The translations under genes and the position numbers were made by a program. DNA of 64,000 nucleotides from Ramazzottius varieornatus (lineage: Eukaryota; Tardigrada; Eutardigrada; Parachela; Ramazzottiidae), in the NCBI GenBank assembly GCA_001949185.1, contig BDGG01000001.1, positions 1,982,478 through 2,046,477 on the forward strand, in the 5' to 3' direction. Of the stretch, positions 45,915-55,646 are shown one piece after another; position 1 is the first letter of the stretch; each line of letters starts with the position of its first letter. The notes below the pieces were generated by a model that made no database searches, was not told where the DNA came from, and saw only the letters and a program-made list of their open reading frames with translations.

Positions 45915-48313
45915 GGCTGCCGGTGTAATTTGATCAATATAAGGCAGGTCTTTGAAACTCCAGTCACTCCATCAGCTTTTCATTAGGATCAAGGATTACA
46001 CGGCTTACGAAAGAAAGCTCTTAGTGTTTTTTCCCAAACGGGAAATGTGTTTTACAAGTTCATAATCGAGGAGGGAAAGTAACAAAGGACAACAGGAACA
46101 AACTGAAAGTTATCTGGTTACCAGGCATATCAACCGGAAGTCAGAAATGACATCTATATGGATATAGTATCTTGAAGTCGTGCCTGGCTTTGAAAGACCG
46201 GCACGTCGAGACCGCATGATTATGGCCGAAAAGAGCAAGAACAGCGAGCTTTGTAACCTGAAAAACGAAGGGCGACAGAGGAACCCGGTTTACCTTTTGA
46301 CACCACTGAAACAGTTTCGAGAAGCCCTGATTAACGTATCAGCATTCCGAATGGGATTCATGCCAATTTTTTTTGTAAATATCTTTTGAAATACCGGCAG
46401 GAAACTGACAGCGACGTATAATCCACTCTTTCAAGTTGTATAAGGAAAAAAGGAAAAGAATAAAAATCAAACATTAAGATAATACCAATTATGGTAATAG
46501 AAGAATAAATGGATGAGAAACGTTTTGGTTACCCTTAGGGAACAATATCTGTTAATAAAAATTTTATCTTGTCTTGCTGTGGAAATTGGATTACAGGAAA
46601 AAATGAAAGGAGGAAAGTTGGTGCGGCGGCGAGCCCGGCCCTCGTGTGGGGAAACCTTTGACATCTTTATTCACCGCAAATTGCCGGCTTAAGGCGAAAG
46701 GCGGTGAAGCATACATCTGAGGAACAATCAGGGTCTTTATCACTTGGGAAGACGTCATGGCGAATGTGTATTCCTCCGGGGATCGACATCATTATCGGTT
46801 ATCCCAAATGAGAAATTTTCCGGCTGCCGCACCGATGCAGGCCGACAAAGTCTCATCACAAGGCCATTTCGCTTAGCCTAAGACGGCTTAAGGAGATAGC
46901 TGATGTTATAGTTCTCGAGCCTATCGGGATGAATGGAAGAAGAGTCTCCACACAGATCATGAGTTTGTCCGTTTTAGGCACGTCTGATTGAATGAAGAGT
47001 GCCGATCAGCGATAACTGACAAACGATGCTAATGCACGCCTGTACAACGACATCCCTTCCAGTAAATTGCGTTAGATGTAATAGGCCAGATAGGGAGGCG
47101 GGGAAGGGAATAAGGGAACATGACCAGGACCTCCTCTAGCTCTCTGATGTTGTCATCGTGGCTTCTCTATCGCTGCGTGATATGAAGGCCATTATCCTAA
47201 GAGGACCTCGAGTAGCTATTCCAGCACCGTTTGCTCGTCTTCTGCCTGACCGATCCGTGTACAGTACTAAGTTCCGAAACATGTAAATGAGGGATGTAGG
47301 AAACGTTTTCTGAATTGCGAACGATAATCGTCCCTCTGATCGATTGTGGAGACTGGAGGAGCTTCGATAGCTGTACCTGCTGCTATCAAACGTGAAATTT
47401 CTATCGGTCCTCTTTCAATATTTGCAGTGAAGGGTCGTGCTACCCTATCCGCGTGATCAGCTCTTCAGCGTCGGCATCAATTACGCGCGCTGTTATGAGA
47501 GGATGAATTTGTTCGTCGGGAGGGCGGGTTGCCATCAATTCGAAAGTATGGGCAGATATGCGGACAACATGGTCTGATTTCGGACGCGCATGTCGGACCG
47601 AGTTTCGTATCTGCAAGTGTGTGGGGATTTCGCTGATGATCTTGATGATGTTTTATCATTGTCACGGTCGACACGTAATTGATCCCGACGGATTAACGTT
47701 TCGTAATTCCAATACTTCCGCCTTGAGAATGTTTCACGATCAAGGTGGGCCTTTTCACACTTCTGTATACCGAAGATCTAATTATGCCGCAATAGTATCA
47801 AAAATAGAAAAATCACTGCATCCGCCAGAGCACGTTTACGTACAGGAAGTTTCTACTGGGTGGTTAAGGGATAAACCCTGACTACTCCCGGAGATGAGCT
47901 ACGTACGTAGTATGACGAAGAGTGGCGGATACAGCGAATTTTTACAGTATGTACGTTTCCTTTCTCGAATGCGAGACCGGCAAACAATGTTTTCTCCAGG
48001 AGCGCTCTTCCAAGTGACACACCTTTGCAGCCAGCAACATTGAGAATGTGCGCCACTTGGAACAGAAACCGGACAAGATCGTTTTTCCAAGTGGCGCACT
48101 TGTCAAAATAATTGGAAACGTACGCCACTTGGGACAACAATCTTGTCGCGTTCGTTACGCGCTTTCCACATTAATGTCTGAGATTCTTGCATATTCCGCA
48201 CAAATTTTCTTTAATGGAAAACTTTAGGCGAACGGGTTTTTTTTCTTCTGATATTGGCGTCGGATCGGTGGTTCCGCGCCGCTAACGCGATAAAAAAAAG
48301 TCATGGTTTTTAG
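45915..48313. other. 2.4-kb stretch without a supported gene
   Basis: A frame at 47558-47881 (+) has a hydrophobic patch (GISLMILMMFYHC) that could be a signal peptide for the ADAM gene downstream, but none of its donors gives the phase needed by the next ADAM exon, so I did not join it. A doubled GTGGCGCAC element occupies about 47978-48170. The rest is unique sequence in which I see nothing. Confidence 0.4.
47978..48170. mobile_element. GTGGCGCAC MITE, doubled copy upstream of ADAM exon
   Basis: The first unit has TTCCAAGTGACACACC and ATGTGCGCCACTTGGAAC. The second, immediately following, has TTTTTCCAAGTGGCGCAC and ACGTACGCCACTTGGGAC. The outer right end reads CAATCTTGTCGCGTTCG. Confidence 0.75.
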
Positions 48314-50840
48314 GACACAACTTGAAAAAGCCATTAAGCGTCGATCGATTTAACGACCTTGTCGGGCTTTGTCTAGGTGGCCTTTCCATGTCAAAGTTGT
48401 CTACTCCAAGCATAACGAAAAACTCGACCCGGGCCAGCACTGACAATCTTTCCAACCGCGAAGTTCTGCTGCGGAATTTTCTTCTGGACAACGGCAAAAC
48501 CGTTCCACCTGTAGGTCTTGCCCATTTCATTTTACAAGATAATTTGTTCGGAAAATTTAAAAAGAAAATCATAAAACAATGAATAATGCTTTCAGCAGAT
48601 CACGATCTCGAGTGACGCACGCTTCCATCGTTATTGGCTGAGAGCGTACGCCGCTTGGACAACTGAACAGAATTGTTTCCCAAGGTGACGCACGGTTTCG
48701 GTGTTATTGGTCGATAGTGCGCGCCACTTAGCAAAACGATTTGCGTGATTCTATAATTCTCGGTTGCTGACGTTTGAGTTATACTCTTCAGAATAAAATG
48801 ACAACAAAAAGACATATCAAAGACGAGGAAGATGACAGTCCCGAGTACTGCGGAGACGGAATCGTTGGTGAGGCTGAAGACTGTGATTGTGGAGGTGTGA
48901 CCAATTGCTCCTTGTCGGTTGGCGGCAAGTGCTGCGATCCGTTAACTTGTCGTCTCCTTCCCGGTGCCCAATGCGCCGCTGATGGTCCCTGCTGTAGTAA
49001 GGAGTGTCAGGTGTGTCAAAGCATGAAGTTTCACTTTCAGCCGTGACATTTAACCCCCAGCTCGAATACGCCGTATAGATCGATACTTGCATGTTTGCAG
49101 TTCAAAGGGAGCGGTCAAGTGTGTCGACCTATCCGAAACAGCTGCGATCTGCCGGAAGTCTGTTCTGGCTCCTCGTCCCATTGTCCGCCCGACGCATTTC
49201 GTCGCAACGGGGACCAGTGTACGGCGCAGCAGGGATACTGCTTCAAAAGACAATGCATCACACACGACCAGCAGTGCGTGTCAAGTAATGGGCGCAATTA
49301 ACTTTGACGACTGACTTTTGACATCACGTCTTTGATCACCTATCTCGCTTCGCGCACAAAAACCCGACAGCCATGTTAATTTTTACTATTAACTCAACAG
49401 GAAGTTTTGAAAACAAAAGGTAAAAAAACGACGGGTGTGATGCGTCTTGAAATAGTACAGATAACTGTGAGCAGCTCGATCGGGTGCGCGAAGCCGATAT
49501 ATAGGTGTGACTTTTGGTATTGATGTACAAGCAGTAAATTCTTACCATGGCTTGTTTACTGTAGTATGGGGATTTCATAGTACTTCGGGGAAGGAAGACT
49601 GCTACAACCAGTTCAACGCACGTGGTTCTTTCAACGGTAATTGCGGGTTGCTGACGGATGGCGTTACATATCGATTCTGCAAGAAAGAGTAAGAAGGTCT
49701 TCCCTACTTGACGAACTGCAGTAAAGAATAAGGGCGATTCTTATTCTTTCAGGGATGTTATGTGCGGAGTACTACAGTGTAAAGGCGGCGGGTACACGCC
49801 ATCTGCTTCGTCTCAAAGGTACTTCGCCACCACCATCCTTACCAACGCGAGCGGCACGCTCGTCCAATGCAAGTAAGTGAAAGCAGCTCACTTGTTGCCT
49901 CACCAGGTAGAAATCCTCTCGATCGAGTTCTTCTCTTGGCATGATGATAAGTAATGCACTTTTCTCGTCTCTTTCAGAACATTCACTCCGGAAGTCATCA
50001 CGTCCCAAAGCGTGCAAGTCACGTTAGTTCAAGATGGCACGAAATGCGACCACGAAAAGGTCGTTCACTTCCTCCTTTCTGATTTTGATCCATTTTAAAC
50101 CATTTCGGCGAAAGTAATTCCTATATTAATTTTTGCCGCTTGGTATAGATTTGCCTTCGAAATAAATGTATGCCTTTCAAGCACCTCCTTCCGGAATTCG
50201 ATTGCCCTTCCTATTCTTCAGTCGCCACCTGTTCTGGCCACGGGATCTGTACCGACCTGAACACCTGTTTCTGTGAGAGCGGATATCACGGAGAAGACTG
50301 TTCCTCCTACAACAACCACTCCACGCAAACGCTGGACAGACTCGCTGTCCAGGACCTACGTCACTTCCGGCGAGGGATGGCGCCACTGGACGACAGCAAA
50401 CGCCGTAAGAGCCCATCACTTCACTTGGGACCCAGGCAAACGGACTCGACACGATGGTTTGTCCAAGTGGCGAACACTTCTAGTACCATTTACTAGATGC
50501 GTGCGCCACTGGAAAAACAATCTTGCCGACTTTGTTGGCTCACCCTTCCTCACTTCTCCCATCCTTACTCTTATCGGCTAACGTTTCCTTTGATTCAGGA
50601 ACGAACTATAACCAGATAGTCAACAACGAAGCTCTGCAACTCGTAGTGGTCATCATGTCTGTGGTTTTGCTGGGTGCGACATTAGGCATCATGTCTTTGA
50701 CATGTTGCAGGGGACACTGGAAGAGCCAGCAGAGACCCAACGTGGCCTTGGTGGGGATGAACAGCTTTGCGGAGCGGTCTTTGAGGAAAATGGACAAAGA
50801 GACCGATGACCCGGGCTGGTCCTTGACTAGCTCTGTCTAA
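48314..50840 (+). CDS. ADAM-family protein: disintegrin, Cys-rich, EGF, transmembrane (N-terminus not found)
   Basis: Exons in phase: 48314-48510, 48792-49010, 49101-49284, 49565-49688, 49753-49872, 49978-about 50058, about 50151-50408 and about 50600-50840. Exon 2 starts the disintegrin domain (YCGDGIVGEAEDCDCGG, KCCDPLTCRL, GPCCSKECQ). Exon 3 completes it (CDLPEVCSG, HCPPDAF, GYCFKRQC). Then come an ADAM Cys-rich domain (FNARGSFNGNCG, DVMCGVLQC, DGTKCDHEKICLRNKC), an EGF-like module (CSGHGICTDLNTCFC), a transmembrane helix (LVVVIMSVVLLGATLGIM) and a short tail. The layout suits ADAM11/22/23-type or other membrane ADAMs. Exon 1 (REVLLRNFLLDNGKTVPP) resembles only the end of a metalloprotease-like domain, and no HExxHxxGxxH or prodomain is seen upstream in this window. 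Either the N-terminus lies in distant exons or the gene lacks a protease. GTGGCGCAC elements lie in introns at 48.6-48.77 and 50.43-50.55 kb. Confidence 0.85.
48590..48775. mobile_element. GTGGCGCAC MITE, doubled copy in ADAM intron
   Basis: First unit: CTCGAGTGACGCACGC with GCGTACGCCGCTTGGAC. Second: CCCAAGGTGACGCACGG with GCGCGCCACTTAGCAAAACG, ending CGGTTGCTGACG. It lies between exons 48510 and 48792. Confidence 0.75.
50425..50555. mobile_element. GTGGCGCAC MITE in last ADAM intron
   Basis: Left end AGGCAAACGGACTCGACACG, core TCCAAGTGGCGAACAC; right core GCGTGCGCCACTGGAAAAAC, end CTTTGTTGGCTCACC. Confidence 0.75.
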
Positions 50841-51153
50841 AGCTGAATATTTTCAGCGAGAAATATTCGTTGAGTGCTTGTTACCTAAACTGTGGACCAA
50901 ATGTTCGTGCAGTTTATTTTAGCATGATGATTCGTTTTTTCCCCCTCCGTTTACTGTATTTATTACGACTACGTTCCACGCATGTTGGTGCTATTCAAGA
51001 TCACAGCAATCTGTCACCGAATTCATGTATATTATTCTAGAAAACATCCAGGAAAATATGGGAAAGATTGTTCCCTAGAAGATATCAGCAAAGCATAAAA
51101 TACTGTAACACAAAAATGTATTAGATTTTGGGTTCCCAGTTCGGTGAACCAGT

Positions 51154-53543
51154 TCAAGCAGCTTGTTGTTCTCGTGCCGAGGTTTGGGTAGCGAGCCTTT
51201 TCTTCTCGCGATAGGCATTCTTCTTGTCGATAATGTTGGCCAAAGCGGCGTACACTTGTGTGACTACAGGTGGTGGGTCGTCTACAGCGTCAACGAAGCA
51301 ATCCTCGCCCTCCGCTTCGATGGAAGACTCGAGCAGCAGTGAATTCCTTGTAGTTGAAACCTCGCTCGGACCTTCTGGAGACAGTCGGGACATAGTCTTA
51401 CTGGATGACACGTTGACTGCAGGTGCTGCTGGTACCACCACAGGTTTCTGTCTCAGCTGAACGCCATTTCCACCGTTGTTCGTAGGCTGTGATTCCGGTT
51501 TCACTTCCGGCTTGGTGTTGTCACTGAAACTGCTGAAACCCAAAGGGGCGGTGGTAATGGTCGGCGTGAAAGGGTTCTCCAAATCTTTTGCATCAAACAC
51601 TTTGGTCGCGACAGTGGGAACATCGCGTCGGGTGGCAGCGTGGTTCTTGGGAAGATTGTCTGCCAATGTTGGAGGCTTTGCCTGAAGTGGGTAGAAATTA
51701 AAACTCATTCATAACAAGAATGCCATATTTTGATATCTGGGAGCTGGGCATTTAAACGTATGTCTAGTGCTTCTCACAAGGCGACTTGAGTTGGTGCACT
51801 ATTCCAGCCAGAGATAATGGAAGCGTGCGCCACTTACGCTAACGATCTTGTACGTTTCGCTTGGCCAGCTCTAAAACACAGTAGGAAAAAGTATCTTCGG
51901 AACTTTTGGTTCAGGTACCTTGTGGAAGCGGAAAGAAGCAAACCGCGGGATAGAAAAGCTCTTCACCGGCTTATATTCCTGCACAGCTTCGGCGTCCAGC
52001 GGCACGCGCCCGCGGAAGAAGGCGTGGTTTTCTATGGCGAACCTCCACAGTAACTTGGCGTCTTGCTCGCTCTTGCAGCGGAATTCGCATTTGTGATCGG
52101 TGTAATGAGGACCGGTTGCGTTGGCTGGATTGACTTGCCGCACGGTGAAGCAGAAGGTGCTTCGACGGCACGACATCTCCAGGATCTGGTTCCACCGGTA
52201 ACGTGTCACTTCCTTGTGGGTTCTTTCCTCAGGCACAGAGACTCCACGAGCTGAGATACCAAGATCCACCATGGAACTATTTGAATCCTGGAGCATAAAC
52301 ATTATCGTCGAGATAAAATTAGAGAAAAAGAGAATCGTACATGCCTTGACAGCAAAGCGGAAAACTCCGAACAGCGGTAGTCCTTGAGCGTGCTCAAGGT
52401 ATGTCACTTCCGCTTGCGCGATCGTCAAACCGCTGCAACAGGAACAAGCTGATGAAATTCAATATTACTGGGTCATTGACATGAGATTAAACAGCGAACG
52501 GATTTCCTGCGACACCTTAAATTGAATCGGTGTCTTTCCATGACACGTCGCTCGGTTTCGGCCGTTCTGTACTTGGCCGGAAGTATGTCCAGCGTGGAAA
52601 CGTAGTTGTCCAAATGCAGTGCGGGGTCGAAGGACCCGAGGTGGATCTGGACCATGAGGGCGGCAAAGACGATGAGGTCTTGAGTTGTTATTGGCAGTCT
52701 TCAACGAGGAAATGGTTGAGATGGCACAAAGCGCTCCAGTTCAAACACAAAAAGCCGTTGATCTACGTACTAACCTTCCGGAGAGGATATCTTGTTGCGT
52801 TTGTAAGATGATAAAGTATCTAAACAGGGGATTAAGATACTATTATATTCTTGCATGGGAAGAAGAACCTTAACTAACTTCGGCTTACCTGCTCATCGAG
52901 TTGTTCAACAAAGAAGGGTGTGTCGGACAAAACTTTACTCGGAAACAAACACTTTCGAAGCCTGCAACAAGGAAGTCCTACAGTATCTTAACGCGCTCCT
53001 CGATCGGCAGGACTTGTTCAAAACGTTAACACCGATATACCTTTCAGCTGACTTTTGACAGGCTTGTGCGGCTTCAGCCATTTCGTGGTCTGGGTACTTC
53101 CTGATGGCATCGAAAGACCAAAATATTCCTGGTGGTCGATGTGGAGGAAGGTGCAAATACGCTCAAGCAAATACTGTGGCAAGGACTTTTTCTACATAAT
53201 CATGCAAAAACCATCAAATTTCACCGGATAACTTCCCGAGTGGTAATTGTTGAAGACGTACGTGTATGGATAATAGACGGACATAGACATCTACTCTGCT
53301 TCTTACCGGAATAGAAAAGTCCGCCAAGCGGCTATCCAGGAGAGCAACGCGGACCACAATGTCAACGGATCCATCGGACTTCGAACCCGACGAGCCGGAA
53401 GTACCTCTGCTGGCATTTGTCTCCGACACAGGGACGACAGCCGTCGCGGAAATCTTGAAGAGACCATAACGTTCCACGTTCTCTTTGACCACTTTCGTAA
53501 GCTCAGTTTGCATCACGTGGACAGTGTGCTTCTGAGACCCCAT
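51154..53543 (-). CDS. FERM-domain protein
   Basis: Exons on the - strand: 53543-53307 (VRVALLDSRLADFSIP), 53191-53041 (PQYLLERICTFLHIDHQEYFGL, KWLKPHKPV), about 52970-52890 (FESVCFRVKFCPTHPSLL), about 52818-52763 (RYFIILQTQQDILSG), about 52680-52525 (FAALMVQIHLGSFDP, ILPAKYRTAETERRVMERH), about 52434-52345 (AEVTYLEHAQGLPLFGVFRFAVK), 52287-51919 (MVDLGISARGVSV, FCFTVRQ, KLLWRFAIENHAFFR) and 51681-51154. This is a full three-lobe FERM domain followed by a Ser/Thr/Pro-rich tail ending SAREQQAA. FERM proteins link membrane proteins or phosphoinositides to the cortex. Phosphatase, PDZ or kinase domains are absent, so a FRMD or band-4.1-like protein is most likely; I cannot pick the subfamily. The intron 52344-52288 has a GC donor. 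Another intron holds a GTGGCGCAC element (51739-51871). Confidence 0.85.
51739..51871. mobile_element. GTGGCGCAC MITE in FERM gene intron
   Basis: Left terminus GGGAGCTGGGC and right terminus CTTGGCCAGCTC are kept. The left core is mutated (GAGTTGGTGCAC); the right core GCGTGCGCCACTTACG is intact. Confidence 0.7.
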
Positions 53544-54300
53544 CTTTTACAAACAACTTCGGGAAGGCTCTTGCCCACGTACAATTAAATATTCTATATG
53601 CAGTTCTTGACTTCTTGTAGAAAAGCGAATCGATCGACAGAAGCTTCGTACGGCAGGAAACGCACGTTTCGCTATACTTGACATGTGCTTCGCTGTGATC
53701 GATGGAGACAAATTTGAACAGTGCTCCTTACGTTATCACCTGATAAAAACCGTCGAAGCAGACAGACACTGATAACAAAAATATCATCAAAATTAAACAT
53801 CGTAAAATGAATATGACGAAGGTGTCAAGTGATAAGGCAAATTAGCGTATCAACAGCACGACGTTTACCTCACTGATAAAACTTACTATGCACACTGTAG
53901 AAAATCAGGCCTGCGATAGTTCCCTCTGAATGCATCGAGGAACCTTAGGGCACCGGATTGGGTTCTCCGGAGACCCCACCGCGAATCTTTATCCAACGAT
54001 GTTTTTCTTATTTAGCTTTCCTACGATCTGGCAAGCTTTGTTTTTCAGCTGATCGACAGCTGCGTCTTTGGGCATCCCTGAGATCCAAAACTCATCAAAT
54101 TTATTTTGTGGGATTCGGAAAAGCGCACTGATACCTAAAAAATCAGTTACCCTTCATTGCCGCCCAAGCGTTCATCTTGATTTGCTGGCTCGACCCGAAC
54201 CCAGCTAGCGCCTTTGACCAACTCAAAACTTGTTCTGCTGCAAACAGAGGCCAATGCATCTATAGCCATCGAGTATCCAACTCTAAGGACAAGGATAGCC
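53544..54300. other. Intergenic stretch, nothing supported
   Basis: No open frame above background and no repeat recognised. It should include the promoter of the FERM gene (-) and the 3' untranslated region of the small membrane protein gene that ends at 54301. Confidence 0.4.
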
Positions 54301-54958
54301 TCACGCGAAGAACCTACAAAGCGACTCGGTAGCGTAGTTCACATCTCCGTGGAGAGCTTGAGAAATTAACGCGGAGAGGAAGTTTTTCTCGCTTCGATCG
54401 ATTTCTTTCGCGTTCTTCAGGATATCATTGTATATATCTTCCTAAAAAGTTCAGTGATACATTTGAGCAGTTCGGTTGGAAGAGACAAAAAATACGGGTG
54501 GCGTTTCGCCGAAACGAACTTACGACTGGATCCTGCCTCCCGAGGTAGAACTGTCGAGCCATGATCGCGCTGCTGATAGTGAGAAACAGCGCAAATCCAT
54601 GGTAGTACACCGAATTACTCTGCTTGTGGGCTTTCGCTTGGGACATAGCCAGGAAGAACAAGGAGATGGCAGCCGCGGAGCCTCCCATGGCGTAAACAGG
54701 AAGAGAATTCTGGCAGTAGTCTGGGTCCATCCTAACAACCGGAACAAAGAGTCTACGAAAAAAGTCTGAACCACTCTAAAAGTCAGGCCTCCAACTTCGT
54801 GTTACAAACCTTGAGATGGATAGCCGGTTATACACTTCATGGAGGTTGGAGTCCGCGGTATGAGAGTCGCTGCATTGTAACCAGGATACGTCCACTTCCG
54901 GTCCGGAGCAGCGAGGCCAACCTGCAGAAGTAACTACATCAGCTGTTTGTAGGTGCAT
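54301..54958 (-). CDS. Small two-helix membrane protein, unknown
   Basis: Three exons on the - strand, 54958-54810, 54752-54524 and 54441-54301, join in phase (2 then 0) into about 172 residues ending at TGA. The N-terminal exon is hydrophilic with several Cys and His. Exon 2 begins LFVPVVRMDPDYC and holds two hydrophobic segments (VYAMGGSAAAISLFFLAM and HGFALFLTISSAIMARQFYL) separated by a short polar loop, so both ends would face the same side. The last exon is an amphipathic helix (EDIYNDILKNAKEID, FLSALISQALHG). The Met at 54958 is the second Met in the frame; 54997 is the alternative. The hairpin topology and small size recall organelle membrane proteins of the TMEM14/HIG1 sort, but I see no diagnostic motif. 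Confidence 0.55.
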
Positions 54959-54997
54959 GTCTCGCCTAGTGCGCGTCAGGTAAGTTTTCAAGCGCAA

Positions 54998-55646
54998 CGT
55001 ACTCTGGTGCAGAGCACGGCCTCATGAGCCAGTTCTTCCCCTCATGTAATCATGATCGCTGCAGAGATAAAGAAAATGTTGGACCTCCTGTGCAAGATAA
55101 TTACGAACGAACAAAAGCTCCAAAGATGAAGCGATAAGACTTCCGGTGGAAATGTTGAGCTAAAGCCTGGCACAGGTTGTCGACCACTGGGCAAAGCCAA
55201 AGCTCCGCCCAGCAGCACAGAATCACATTCAACCTAAACCACGATTGAAACTAACGAGGTGGGTTGTGCTCCTGTACCATTGTTTCTTGAATTTTGTGCT
55301 GGCCCGAGATCGAGCCATGTTTACCAACAGCAGCTTTCCGCAGTTTCATGCGCCACGCTGATAAGCCCTCATCACGGATGCAAGAATCTTTCAGTCGCAA
55401 CTCATCTCTTCCTGGAGATTTTCTCGCTTTCTTCGCAGCGTTTTACCTATCCCAGACATTGTTCCTGTTATCCTGTGAGCTTCCTCTAACCTCAGGTGAG
55501 CGCCCTCTCTTCACTGGCTGGACTTCAATGTGACAGTTCACCTTCATGTTGTGTGCCGTGAATAGTCCCTAGCTGACATCCTTCCGTTTGTTTTTCCAGG
55601 TTCAGTTCTTCCTTGACCTTTGTTCAAGTTCCTCCTCACGTTCACG
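54998..55646. other. Divergent promoter region between the membrane protein and DDX6 genes
   Basis: No supported coding sequence. An intron acceptor-like tract (tttttccag) at about 55592-55600 precedes the DDX6 ATG at 55647, suggesting a spliced 5' untranslated exon upstream. Confidence 0.35.

Noticed and set aside
47558..47881. ORF with a hydrophobic patch, possible signal exon for the ADAM gene
   Set aside because: No donor gives the phase needed by the exon at 48314, and no ADAM prodomain motif follows.
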